This document shows, one piece after another, positions 1-9,800 of a stretch of 64,000 nucleotides of DNA. Origin of the DNA: CADEDV01 sp964596345 (GTDB lineage Bacteria > Bacteroidota > Bacteroidia > Chitinophagales > Chitinophagaceae). The first letter of the stretch is position 1. Every line of letters starts with the position of its first letter. The stretch is taken from contig CAZQSZ010000009.1 of NCBI GenBank assembly GCA_964596345.1, positions 1 to 64,000 on the forward strand, in the 5' to 3' direction. A program made the position numbers and the translations under genes. The notes below the pieces were generated by a model, which saw only the letters and a list, made by a program, of their open reading frames with translations, was not told where the DNA came from and searched no databases.

Positions 1-1808
1 AAATCAAAAGTTTGCTTCGCCATCGCTGTTTGCTGTGCTTCATCAGCAGCTAAGATCTTACTTACGATCTTGTGATTGGCATTCACTGCCACTTTATAAT
101 TATCCGGCATGGCACCATAGAAATTCATACCGCCTCCCATCCGGCTCATATCCTTCATCCGGCGCATCCATTCTTCCATGGTAATGGTCACCGGCATCGC
201 ATCCGCCGGCAAGCTCTCCACTTCCACTTTCATCGAAGGATTGTTGATCGCTTTATCAAAAATGGCTTTCAGTTTTGTTGTCTCCTCTTCAGTAAGTGTG
301 TGTGATGCCGCATCTTCTTTCACGATCAGTTTATCGATCACATCGGCATCCACTCTTTTCAGGGAGGTTTTCTCCAATTTGGTTTCGAGGTGATGAATAA
401 AATGGGTATCAATCGCCGTATTCATCAGCAGCACATCATAGTCTTTTTTCTTTGCGGCCTGGATATAGCTGTCCTGCCTTTCTGCATCGGCGGTGTAGAG
501 ATAGACCAGCTGGCCATCCTTATCCGTTTGAAAATCTTTGGTCTTACTACTGTATTCTTCCAGCGTATATTTTTCCCTGGCTGTGTTTTCTAATAACAAA
601 AACTCCTTGGCCTTCTCATAGAATTTCTCATCAGAGATGGCCCCGTATTTCACGAAAATGCCGATATCGCTCCATTTCTCTTCGTAGGCCTTGCGGTCTT
701 TTTTAAAGAGCTCACTTAATTTATCTGCCACTTTGCGGGAGATATAACTGTTGATCTTTTTCACATTGCTGTCGGCCTGCAGGAAAGAACGGCTTACGTT
801 CAGCGGGATATCCGGGGAGTCGATCACACCATGCAACAGCAATAAAAACTCCGGCACAATATCTTTTACTTCATCCGTAATAAATACCTGGCGGCTGAAC
901 AGTTTGATCTTGTTCTTCTGTACTTCAAAATCATTTTTCAGTTTGGGGAAATACAAGACACCCGTGAGGTTGAAGGGATAATCTACGTTCAGGTGGATCC
1001 AGAACAAAGGTTCATCGGAGAAAGGATACAATTCCCGGTAGAAATCCAGGTAGTCTTCATCCTTTAATTCAGACGGCGCCTTGGTCCAGATAGGATTCGT
1101 GTTGTTGATGATATTATCCACTTCCACCGAAGTGTATTTTGGCTTGCCTTCTTCATCTTCACCATCGGGTACCCGTTCTGTTTTGGTACCAAACTGTACC
1201 GGCACCGGTAAAAATTTCGCATACTTGTTCAGGATATCGCTGATACGGTGTTCTTCTAAGAATTCTTCCGAGTCGGCATTCAGGTACAGGATCACATCGG
1301 TGCCTCTTTCGGTCCGGCTGCCTTCGGTAATTTCAAAAGACGTACTGCCATCACAGGTCCAGCGGGCCGGTTCAGCCCCGTCTTGGTAAGAAAGGGTTTG
1401 TATCTCCACTTTCTCCGCCACCATAAAGGCCGAATAGAAACCCAGACCAAAGCGGCCGATGATCTCGTTCGCATCTTTGGCTTCCTTGAATTTTTCCATG
1501 AACTCAGTGGCACCCGAGAACGCTACCTGGTTGATATATTTCTTGATCTCTTCGGCCGTCATCCCGATACCATTATCTGAAATGGTCAGGGTTTTAGCAG
1601 CTGCATCCACCGCCACTTTAACTTTTAGTTCTCCCAGGTCCTTGCTGTAATGGCCCAGTGTGGCGAGCCGTTTCATCTTCTGGCTGGCATCCACAGCATT
1701 GCTCACCAGTTCCCGCAGGAAGATCTCATGATCGGAATACAAAAATTTCTTGATGATCGGGAAGATGTTCTCGGTATTAATGGAAATGGTTCCTTTCTCT
1801 TGTACCAT
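1..1808 (-). CDS. htpG: Molecular chaperone HtpG (Hsp90), C-terminal end cut off by the window
   Basis: ATP-dependent cytosolic chaperone of the Hsp90 family. Reading leftward from an ATG at 1808, the protein begins MVQEKGTISINTENIFPIIK and carries the GHKL ATPase signatures: the ELVSNAVDAS helix with its catalytic Glu, the DNGIGM nucleotide-binding loop, and the FGLGFYSAF lid segment. About 602 codons are visible and the frame is open to the window edge; family members are 600-630 residues, so only a short C-terminal tail is missing. The last visible residues (NHKIVSKILAADEAQQ) fit the dimerisation domain. The gene is monocistronic as far as can be seen. On the minus strand upstream, a TATCTTGC resembles the Bacteroidota -7 element but is imperfect. 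Confidence 0.97.
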   Translation of the reverse strand, partial: MVQEKGTISINTENIFPIIKKFLYSDHEIFLRELVSNAVDASQKMKRLATLGHYSKDLGELKVKVAVDAAAKTLTISDNGIGMTAEEIKKYINQVAFSGATEFMEKFKEAKDANEIIGRFGLGFYSAFMVAEKVEIQTLSYQDGAEPARWTCDGSTSFEITEGSRTERGTDVILYLNADSEEFLEEHRISDILNKYAKFLPVPVQFGTKTERVPDGEDEEGKPKYTSVEVDNIINNTNPIWTKAPSELKDEDYLDFYRELYPFSDEPLFWIHLNVDYPFNLTGVLYFPKLKNDFEVQKNKIKLFSRQVFITDEVKDIVPEFLLLLHGVIDSPDIPLNVSRSFLQADSNVKKINSYISRKVADKLSELFKKDRKAYEEKWSDIGIFVKYGAISDEKFYEKAKEFLLLENTAREKYTLEEYSSKTKDFQTDKDGQLVYLYTADAERQDSYIQAAKKKDYDVLLMNTAIDTHFIHHLETKLEKTSLKRVDADVIDKLIVKEDAASHTLTEEETTKLKAIFDKAINNPSMKVEVESLPADAMPVTITMEEWMRRMKDMSRMGGGMNFYGAMPDNYKVAVNANHKIVSKILAADEAQQTAMAKQTFD

Positions 1809-1907
1809 AGTAAGTGATTTATTGTGCGGTCAGATAATTCGTTGCGGTTTGCAAGATAGCAACAGCTGTTCCAACAGGAGGATAGTTGCCAGATTGACAG
1901 GGGAAAC

Positions 1908-3014
1908 TTATCGCTGAATAATATAACTGCTGCTTCTGCCGCCGCCGGGTTCTTTTGTCAACACCTTTTTAGCAAGCAGGTCTTGTATATCCCGCAACGC
2001 TGTATCCTGTGATGTTTTGGTCATCGTTGCCCATTTGGAACTGGTTAGTTTTCCTTCAAAGCCATCCAGCAGTTTATTCAGCATCATCACCTGCCTGTTG
2101 TTGAAAATTGTAGCAGCATGCTCTTTCCAGAAATTGGCTTTATCCAGGATAGCAGATAAAATATTTTCGGAAGCCAGCAGGGCCCTGTTCATACATTGCA
2201 GGAACCAATCCAGCCAATCGGTTATATCCAGGTCACTTTGTTGTGTTTGCTCCAGTATAGCATAGTACGCATTTCTTTCCTTGCGTATTTGTGCACTCAT
2301 ACTATAAAACCGTTGTGATGTTCCATCGGCACGGGCCAGCAGCATATCTGCAATTGCTCTTGCCATTCTTCCGTTACCATCATCAAAAGGATGAACCGTA
2401 ACAAACCACAGGTGTGCAATAGCAGCTTTGAGCAGGGGGTCTGTAGTATGGTTGCTGTTAAACCAATGGAGGAATGCTTTCATTTCATCCGCAAGCAGCT
2501 CGGCTGCCGGGGCTTCGTAATGCACTTTTTCTTTCCCCGCCGGACCGGATACCACCTGCATCGGATCATGCGGAGGGTTATCCCGCCAGTTGCCAACCAC
2601 AATTTTATGCATGCCACTTCTGCCGGTTGGAAACAAGGCAGCATGCCAGCCAAATAACCGTTCTTCCGTAAGCGGCTCCGTAAAATGTTGTGTCGCATCT
2701 AGCATCATTTCCACAATGCCCTCCACATGACGATCGGCAGGAACCAGCCCTGCTATATCCATACCCAGGCGGCGGGCAATGGAAGAACGAACCTGTAGCG
2801 CATCCAGCATTTCACCTTCAATTTCTCCCGATTTCAGCACATCGAGGGTAAGGGTCTGTAAACTGGCTTCTGCCTGTAAACCAAAACCCAGTCTTTCCAT
2901 ATTTCCCAGCAGCTTTCCCTGCTGGTGACGAACCACAGTGAGTAGCTTATGGAGTTGCTCCGCATCCCAGTGAAAGGAAGGCCAGCCAGCCAGTTGATGT
3001 ATATATACCACCAT
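1908..3014 (-). CDS. Fic/DOC family protein with N-terminal DUF4172-like domain and C-terminal winged helix
   Basis: Fic enzymes transfer a nucleotide or other phosphate-containing group, usually AMP, onto target proteins. The catalytic motif HPFDDGNGRMAR is intact (catalytic His near residue 208). The N-terminus (MVVYIHQLAGWPSFHW) matches the DUF4172 domain that precedes Fic in this subfamily. Residues around 62-67 read SGEIEG, which fits the class II inhibitory motif (S/T)xxxE(G/N), so the enzyme is probably auto-inhibited. The last 70 residues look like a winged-helix DNA-binding domain. I start at the ATG at 3014; a TTG at 3023 in frame would add three residues but lies inside an operator-like repeat. 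No partner antitoxin gene is next to it. The substrate is unknown. Confidence 0.9.
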   Translation of the reverse strand: MVVYIHQLAGWPSFHWDAEQLHKLLTVVRHQQGKLLGNMERLGFGLQAEASLQTLTLDVLKSGEIEGEMLDALQVRSSIARRLGMDIAGLVPADRHVEGIVEMMLDATQHFTEPLTEERLFGWHAALFPTGRSGMHKIVVGNWRDNPPHDPMQVVSGPAGKEKVHYEAPAAELLADEMKAFLHWFNSNHTTDPLLKAAIAHLWFVTVHPFDDGNGRMARAIADMLLARADGTSQRFYSMSAQIRKERNAYYAILEQTQQSDLDITDWLDWFLQCMNRALLASENILSAILDKANFWKEHAATIFNNRQVMMLNKLLDGFEGKLTSSKWATMTKTSQDTALRDIQDLLAKKVLTKEPGGGRSSSYIIQR

Positions 3015-3015
3015 T

Positions 3016-3035
3016 CTCCGCAAATTATACGGTGA
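3016..3035. promoter_or_regulatory. Operator-like repeat A at the start of the Fic gene
   Basis: The 20-mer CTCCGCAAATTATACGGTGA ends one base before the Fic ATG and is a near copy of repeat B at 3069-3088. It is an imperfect inverted repeat with outer CCGC/CGGTG-type arms around AATTAT. A protein bound here would block transcription or translation start. Autoregulation by the Fic protein's own winged helix is inference. Confidence 0.55.
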
Positions 3036-3068
3036 AAATAGGCATTATTCACCGCATTTAAAAATAAT

Positions 3069-3088
3069 CACCGCAGATTATGCGGTGA
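3069..3088. promoter_or_regulatory. Operator-like repeat B upstream of the Fic gene
   Basis: The 20-mer CACCGCAGATTATGCGGTGA is an inverted repeat with arms ATCACCGCA and TGCGGTGAT when flanks are included (3067-3089). It starts 53 bp from the start of repeat A, about five helical turns, so both sites face the same side of the DNA. An extra half-site, TTCACCGCA, lies between them at 3048-3056, and a weaker TTCGCCGCA at 3101-3109. Confidence 0.6.
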
Positions 3089-3126
3089 TTAAGCTCTTTA
3101 TTCGCCGCATCATACCTTACGATGGA

Positions 3127-4209
3127 TCAATTATTCAGCTCCTGGTAAACTATCCCGGTCAGGCCATTGGCAGGTGCATCATCACCCAGCTCCCAGAACA
3201 TGATACCGCCCAGCTTTTTGCGCCGGGCAAATTTTGCCTTCTCCCGGATGGACCAGGGATCATCAAAAGTGGCGAAGAGTTTTTTGTTTTCATTATACCG
3301 GTAGGGGGCTTTGGCTTTTTGATCCCGGTAGTACTTGTAGCCCGAACTGTCGCTGAAAAAAGAAGTAAAATTTTTATAGGAAACTCCTTGTTTGAAATGC
3401 CCGCCCTGGTATAAACCATGGTTAACCGGCTCCACCTTTTCCCAAACCCTGGCATAAAAGGCAGCACCAATGATCAGCTGCCGGGCAGGTATGTTTTTAG
3501 CCAGTAACCAGTTCACTGCTTTGCTGGTTGACTCCTGGCCGGACCGGTAATCCGTCAACGGCGTATGATGCCCGGTAACTGTACTGTAACCACCCACAAG
3601 ATCATAGGTCATCAGGTTTACAAAATCCACCTGCGGCATCACTTCTTCCCATTCGATGGATTGCTCCAGGTATTTTACAAAACCACCGGCAGCAAAACTG
3701 AGGATATAGTTTTGACCCATTTCCTTTCGCAGCTCTTTTACCAGCAACGTAAAATTGGTTTTGTCTTTCGCTGCATACGCATGACCGGGATATCCTTCAA
3801 TGGCCGGGTATTCCCAATCAAGATCTAACCCGTCAATATGATATTGTTGGAACAAGGCCACGGTTGTTTTCGCAAAGACTGACCGGTGTTCCGCCGAACT
3901 GAACAGTTCCGAACAGGGTGCACATCCTCCCCAGCCGCCAATGGACACCATGATCTTCAGCTGCTGGTATTCCTTTTTTAACGCCACCAGTTGCTCCAGT
4001 GATTGCCGCTGTGCTTCGTTATGAAAAGTAAGTGTATCGTTTTGCAGTTTTAAAAAACTATAAATGATATGGGTGAGTTTACCGACGGGATATTGCCTTA
4101 TCGTTTCCCCGTTGCCGGTATAGTAAGCAATTATTTTGTAAGCATTGTTAGTTTGTCCTGCCAGCTGAAGAGAACAGCACATAACAATAGCAATCGCAAA
4201 AGATTTCAT
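3127..4209 (-). CDS. Secreted glycoside hydrolase family 18 (chitinase-like)
   Basis: GH18 enzymes cleave beta-1,4 N-acetylglucosamine links in chitin or related glycans. The catalytic motif DxxDxDxE is intact as DGLDLDWE at residues 126-133 (acid Glu133), and the SxGG motif is VSIGGWGG near residue 88-95. A cleavable signal peptide (MKSFAIAIVMCCSLQLAGQ) sends it to the periplasm or outside. At 360 residues it is a single catalytic domain with no visible carbohydrate-binding module or sorting domain. The C-terminal GGIMFWELGDDA segment fits the last strand and conserved Trp of the barrel. It lies downstream of the truncated RhuM gene with 65 bp between; exact substrate cannot be told. Confidence 0.9.
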   Translation of the reverse strand: MKSFAIAIVMCCSLQLAGQTNNAYKIIAYYTGNGETIRQYPVGKLTHIIYSFLKLQNDTLTFHNEAQRQSLEQLVALKKEYQQLKIMVSIGGWGGCAPCSELFSSAEHRSVFAKTTVALFQQYHIDGLDLDWEYPAIEGYPGHAYAAKDKTNFTLLVKELRKEMGQNYILSFAAGGFVKYLEQSIEWEEVMPQVDFVNLMTYDLVGGYSTVTGHHTPLTDYRSGQESTSKAVNWLLAKNIPARQLIIGAAFYARVWEKVEPVNHGLYQGGHFKQGVSYKNFTSFFSDSSGYKYYRDQKAKAPYRYNENKKLFATFDDPWSIREKAKFARRKKLGGIMFWELGDDAPANGLTGIVYQELNN

Positions 4210-4241
4210 GTGGCTGAAGGTAGGAAACCTGGCTTAAGAAA

Positions 4242-4256
4242 AGAGTTGGCAACTCT
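4242..4256 (-). terminator. Weak terminator-like hairpin after the RhuM fragment
   Basis: On the minus strand AGAGTT-GCC-AACTCT is followed by TTTTCTT. The 6-bp stem is short, so this is only a possible intrinsic terminator between the RhuM fragment and the chitinase gene. Confidence 0.35.
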
Positions 4257-4274
4257 GCTTGTAAAAATTAGCCA

Positions 4275-4553
4275 TTAATTGGATTTCACCCGGTAGCCGA
4301 CAGAAATAATGACATCAAGACTGTAGGCAGCTACCGGTTTATCTGAATTTGCAATATGCAAAAAATGCATATTGCTTTTTTTATCTACCTCTTTCTCTTT
4401 GAACACGTTGCTGATGTGTCTGGAAATAACTGATTGATCTCTCTTGAACAAATCAATCATTTGTGATTGTGAAAGCCATACAGTATCACCCTCAAACCTC
4501 ACTTCAATTTGGGCTTGCTTGTCTTTACTCTGGTATATTTCTATCTGACTCAC
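4275..4553 (-). pseudogene. Truncated RhuM-family protein (N-terminal third only)
   Basis: The 92-residue product begins MSQIEIYQSKDKQAQIEVRF (GTG start at 4553) and continues with WLSQSQMIDLFKRDQSVISRHI and LDVIISVGYRVKS. From memory this matches the start of RhuM-family proteins, which are normally about 330 residues long and continue past GYRVKS into the rest of the DNA-binding-like region. Here an Asn and a stop codon follow directly, and no continuation is found before the chitinase gene. I read it as the remnant of a gene lost by deletion. RhuM genes are often found in mobile or restriction-associated settings, so the fragment may mark an old insertion site. Whether the short protein is still made is unknown. 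Confidence 0.75.
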
Positions 4554-4658
4554 CTTATAAAATTACTGAACCGCCAGCGAAAACAACTTATAACTTACCC
4601 CTGTTGCAGATCCTTATACTCCCGCATCCGATCATACAGTAACAGCCGGGGCTGCTCC

Positions 4659-6704
4659 TCATTCCCCCGGGTGATACACTCTTGCTGCTGTACGAAGCAC
4701 TTCCGCTTTATCCAGCGTCATCGGTTTGGTGCGTTGCTGCTGGTACAGATCCAGCTGGTCTTTATAGTGAGGAGAAGAAGGATGCATAGATGCACCAAAG
4801 GTATTCACCGATTCAATGATGGGCAGGCCGCCGTTCTTCGGGTAGCGGACAAAACAGATATACGCATCTCCCGAATTCACTTTCCGCAGCCCTTTTTTGT
4901 AAGGCTCTGTATAAATGGCCGTCAGCACATCGGGCAATCCCCAGGCGGGACGCACTTCCGTACCTCGTACTAATTTTTGAATATCGCCCAGCACAAGATC
5001 CGTTTTACCAAAATGCTGCAGCATATAATCATGCACATACCGGTAAGTTTCGATGGCTTCTGCTTTCGTCAGTTGCCGGGGCGGCTGACCGGCTAATTGT
5101 TGTTTCACATATTCATACACGAGTAAGAACACTGCGGCACCCTTACTATCTGCTGTTGCTTTTTTATCCCATCCCTGCAAAGCCGTGATCACATCTTTCA
5201 GCGCCGGGTGATCCGCAACAGGTAAATGCAGCATACTGTCAATACCATAAGGATATTGTAATTGCGCCGGTAACTGCTGGTCAAATTTGATCCGCTTGAA
5301 ATAAGTATAATCCACTTTGTCCCCGTTGATCAGTTCCGTCACCCGCTGGCTGCGGTTATTATGATAGAGTTCATACCCATCTGCCTTATCAAATTTATTG
5401 GCAGATAAATTATACCGGCTGTCCGTAGCTAAAAAAGGAGAATGATTGGTATTGAATAAATAACCGGACGCAGGATTGATATATTGCGGCAGTTCTTTTA
5501 TGGTTTTGAATTCCGTCCACAAGGTAGCCGAACTGTTGCCCGGCACCGTACTCTTCCAGTTATACTGCGGGTCGGGATTTCGCCTTGGCATTTTTCCATT
5601 GCTGATGTAAAAGATCGTATCATACTTGTCCGCATACATGATATTGAACATCGGCAGGCTGGTCATGCTCAGTGCCCGGTAGAACTCGGTAAAATTTTTC
5701 GCCTTGTTCATCCGGTACCATTGTTCCAGTGCTTTAATATCCATCGTGGCGGGAACACGGATCGCAAACACACCCTTCTTTGTTTTCAGCGTGGCGCCGT
5801 ATTTACTCCAGTAGATCTTTTTACCCACCGTTACCGGTATGCCTTTTACTTTCAATTTAGCTTTCGCTTCTTCCAGCCGCATCCATTGCCCGTCGAATTT
5901 ATATTCATTGCTGTTGGCCGGGTTCATCTCCAGTTGAAACAGATCCACCTTATCCTGGTAGTTCACCGTGTGGGCCCAGCCTAAGTTTTCATTGGTACCA
6001 TGAAAGATGAGGCAGCCACCGGGAAACAAGCCACCCAGCATATTCCAGCCTTCTTCACTTTGCAGGTGAGCTTCATAAAAAGCAACCGGGCCTTCCTGTG
6101 GCTGGTGGGCATTGATGGCGAGAAAACTTTCACCCGTTGTGGTCTTTGCTGAGTTCATCGCAAACGCATTTGATCCCTGTGGGTTGAAACCCGGTATCGT
6201 GGCCACTTTACCACCGAGAACCTGCGGCAGCACGGCATCCACCCCGCAAAAGAGACTGACGGAAAACACCACGGCCGTCATATATTCTTTGGCGTTGAAG
6301 GGAAAAGCCTTTTTATACTTTATTTCCTGCGGGTGGGCTTTGGCATAAGCATTCAATCCCTGCACATAGCCATTGATCAGCGCCAGGAAATCCGGGGAAA
6401 GGGTGGACCATTGTTCCTCCACCGTTTGGCGGATGCGCAACAGTTTGATCACATAATCCGCTTCGGCACCCTTGCGGCCGAGACCGGTGCCGAGCAAAGC
6501 CTTGCCCGATAGCACCACGAGTTGCAAAGTTTCAAAATCATCTTCAGCATGGGCCCAGGCCAGGCCATAGGCCACTTCGGCATCGGTGGGAGCAAAAATA
6601 TGCGGCACCCCAAAACTGTCTCTGGCAATGCTGACCTGTTGCGGGTTTACCTGTGCCCGGCTGTTGATGGACAGCAGCAGGAAGAAAATAAGTATCCGGT
6701 TCAT
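4659..6704 (-). CDS. Penicillin acylase family protein (secreted Ntn-hydrolase)
   Basis: These periplasmic enzymes hydrolyse amide bonds in acylated compounds such as beta-lactams or acyl-homoserine lactones; they are made as a precursor that cuts itself before a Ser, which becomes the nucleophile. The precursor has a signal peptide (MNRILIFFLLLSINSRAQ) and the typical self-cleavage site in GSNAFAMNSAKT, giving Ser178 as the predicted nucleophile and an alpha chain of about 160 residues. The DSFGVPHIFAPTDAEVAYGLAWAHAEDD segment near the N-terminus is typical of the family. Total length 681 residues is on the short side but complete. The stop follows YHPGE; a frameshift-like tail beyond it is discussed in the findings. 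Substrate is unknown. Confidence 0.9.
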   Translation of the reverse strand: MNRILIFFLLLSINSRAQVNPQQVSIARDSFGVPHIFAPTDAEVAYGLAWAHAEDDFETLQLVVLSGKALLGTGLGRKGAEADYVIKLLRIRQTVEEQWSTLSPDFLALINGYVQGLNAYAKAHPQEIKYKKAFPFNAKEYMTAVVFSVSLFCGVDAVLPQVLGGKVATIPGFNPQGSNAFAMNSAKTTTGESFLAINAHQPQEGPVAFYEAHLQSEEGWNMLGGLFPGGCLIFHGTNENLGWAHTVNYQDKVDLFQLEMNPANSNEYKFDGQWMRLEEAKAKLKVKGIPVTVGKKIYWSKYGATLKTKKGVFAIRVPATMDIKALEQWYRMNKAKNFTEFYRALSMTSLPMFNIMYADKYDTIFYISNGKMPRRNPDPQYNWKSTVPGNSSATLWTEFKTIKELPQYINPASGYLFNTNHSPFLATDSRYNLSANKFDKADGYELYHNNRSQRVTELINGDKVDYTYFKRIKFDQQLPAQLQYPYGIDSMLHLPVADHPALKDVITALQGWDKKATADSKGAAVFLLVYEYVKQQLAGQPPRQLTKAEAIETYRYVHDYMLQHFGKTDLVLGDIQKLVRGTEVRPAWGLPDVLTAIYTEPYKKGLRKVNSGDAYICFVRYPKNGGLPIIESVNTFGASMHPSSPHYKDQLDLYQQQRTKPMTLDKAEVLRTAARVYHPGE

Positions 6705-6840
6705 GATCGGAAAATAGAGAAAAATTATGGGGGAGGGAGGTTTTGTTGTGCTGTATGTTGTACAATTAGTATCGTCCTTTACTTAGCATATTCCGTAACT
6801 CTGAAATTATATTCGACACTATTTATTAGGAATTAGCGAC

Positions 6841-9800
6841 CTAACCGATAGCCATTTTGGCTGAATCTTTCCAGAGGTACGGTGGCATTGGCTCATTCAA
6901 TTCCCATGTAATACTCATTGGTTTTGAACCATAGTGCTCCATATAATTTGAAACTCCCAAAAAAACATAGGCCATTGTATTGCCAAATTCATCAGTACTT
7001 CTTTCTCTTACAAAAAGCAAAATTAATTTACTATTGATTTGGTGGTAAACATAAGATTGCCCTTTGCCGTTTTCAGGCTTTGCAGAATTTTGAGATTGCC
7101 AGTGAAATTTCCTATCGCTAATTGCATAATCATTATACATGGTCGTTGGAGAATAATCCTCTTCAGATTTTTCCAATGTAACTAAAAGTAATTCTGTATT
7201 CTTACTCTCTAGACTAACTATACCTTCTCTATTACTTGATCTTTTAGCAAACGTATGGTCGCCAAATGCAGCTAAAATTTGATCTCTAGTATATCTGCTA
7301 TGAATTTGCAACGGCTGTGCATATGGAAGGCTAATTTCTTTTTCTAAGAAATCTACTCTGTCAATCAAAATTTCTAATACTTCAATTATTTCTTCATTTA
7401 AAACTTTATTTCTTCCAATAGTCTTAATACTTTCTTCTAATGACTCAAAGCCTCCAGATGTTTGCCAAATATCATAATGAAGCATTAAACACATTGATTT
7501 CTCTATCTCACTTAACTTGTTAACGCTGATATTAAAATTATTTTTAGCTAATGATAAAACAAATTGGAAGTAAGAATTTGAAATACATGATAGCCATTTC
7601 TTGCTAATAGCCCGGTAAATTTCATTTTCGTTTGTATCTTGATAATCCCCAATCTGTTCAGCTAAAACGCAGAGTCGTTTCCATCCCCCTCTTTTATAAA
7701 TCAACTGCAGTGGGATATGGTAAAAATTGGAGAAATTTCTTAGCGTGAGCGGTAAAGTAGTTTGATGCTTGTAGTTGCGAATTTTAATAAGTAGCTGGTT
7801 CTTACTCAGCAAGGTTGCATTGCGTATGTTTTCTAAAATAAATTCCTTTGCCTTTTTTTCTAAAACAATAGCACATCCTAAAGGCAGGTGTGGAAAGTTA
7901 TTTTCAATTTCTTTTTGGATAGCTGTTTTGGTTTTTCCAACCAATGCTCTAAATTTTCCTTCAAAGTCATATTCTGGTCGTGAGTTACCAACGAAATCCA
8001 ATACTGTTAAACACTCCTTATCATTGGATAATCTTAACCCTCTGCCTAATTGCTGAAGAAAAACTGTTAAGCTCTCGGTAGGTCTAAGAAATAAAACTGT
8101 ATCAATATCGGGGATATCAACCCCTTCATTAAAGATATCAACAACAAAAAGGTAATTTATTTCATTACTAGAAAATTTTCTTCTTAATTCATCTCTCAAA
8201 TCATTTCTTGAACTCACTAAATAATCTGATTTCAATCCAGCAAGAGAAAATTTCTCTGCCATAAACTGAGCATGCTCTTGAGTAACGCAAAAACAAAGTG
8301 CTTTTACGTCATTAATATCTTTTAGATACTTGTTTAAGCTAGAAATAATATCCCCAACACGTTTATCATTTTGAGTATAAAGTCTAGTGAGCTCACTAGG
8401 TAAGTATCTTCCATTTTGCCAAGTAGCATTAGATAAATCAACACTATCAGTAATTCCGAAGTATTGAAAAGGGCAAAGTAATTTTCTGTTTAATGCCTCT
8501 GGCAATCTAATTTCAGCTGCAATTGTATCACAGAAATCCTTTACAACATCGATTTTATCCATTCTTTCAGGAGTAGCCGTTAGTCCAAGAAGTACTTTAG
8601 GCTTGAATAAATTAATAAATTCTCGATAACTTGATGCGGGAGTATGATGAGCTTCATCTATAATGATGTAATCATAAAATGTTTCAGAGAGATTCAACGA
8701 CTTAATTCTGTTATTTAATGTTTGCACTGAAGCAAAAACAAAATCATACTTTTCGGGTTCATTTCCATCAACCCATAACTCACCAAAATTATTATCTCTT
8801 AAAATGCCTTGAAATGTTGCTTGTGCTTGTTGTAATATTTCTTTTCGGTGTGCAACAAATAAAAGTTTTGCTGTACTATATTTTGCCTTAAAATTTTTAT
8901 AATCAAATGCTGATATTACAGTCTTGCCTGTACCTGTTGCAGCAACAATCAGGTTCCTAAATCTGTTGTGAATTAATCTTTCTGTCTCCAGTTTTTCTAA
9001 AATCTCTTGCTGAAATGGAAATGGGTTTATATCAAAGTATGCAGCAGCGTTATTTCTTTCATAAATCTTCTCTTTCTTTAAAGCAACTCTTAACTTTTCA
9101 GAGTCGTGTGCTTTATTAAATACCTTAAATTCTTTATCCTGCCAATAAGTTTCAAAAGTTTTTTGAAACTTATCAATAATGTGTCCAACCTCTTTTGTGG
9201 TTACTTTCAGATTCCATTCCAATCCTTTAGTCAATGCAGAACGAGATATATTTGATGACCCGATATAACCCGTGTGGAAACCAGTATTTCTGAAAAATAA
9301 ATACGCCTTTGCATGTAGTCGTTCATTGTCTGTATTGTAGGAAACTTTGACTTCAGTATTCTTTAATTCTGCCAAATATTCTACAGCTTTTAAATCTGTA
9401 GCTCCCATATATGATGTAGTAATTATTTTAAGTTGACCGCCTCTTTCAGTAAAATCAAATAATTCTTTCTCAAAAATCCTTATTCCCGTCCACTTGATAA
9501 ATGAAACAAGAAAGTTTATTTTGTCTGAAGAAAGAATTTCCTTTTTAATTTCGCTATCAAGTGAAATACCAGCATTGTTACCAGTAAACAACTCGCTATG
9601 GGATAGTCTGGTGTAAGGTGTTATTTCTTTAATATGTTTTTCAAAATCCGAAAATGGGGCATCAACCTTCTTAAAAATTGCAGAAAGGATTTTCCCTTCG
9701 GTCGTAATCATATCTTCATCAAACTCTACATCATTCAACTCGGTCCTTATTAAATAAATGAGTTTATTAGAAAGTTCTATTTGTTTTTCAACACTATCAT

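Noticed and set aside
1809..1907. Regulatory RNA or terminator in the htpG-fic spacer
   Set aside because: Only a short CAACAGCTGTTC symmetry is visible with no T-run, which is not enough to call.
5484..5984. 166-codon open frame on the plus strand
   Set aside because: It is antisense to the intact acylase gene and has no start context or recognisable domain.
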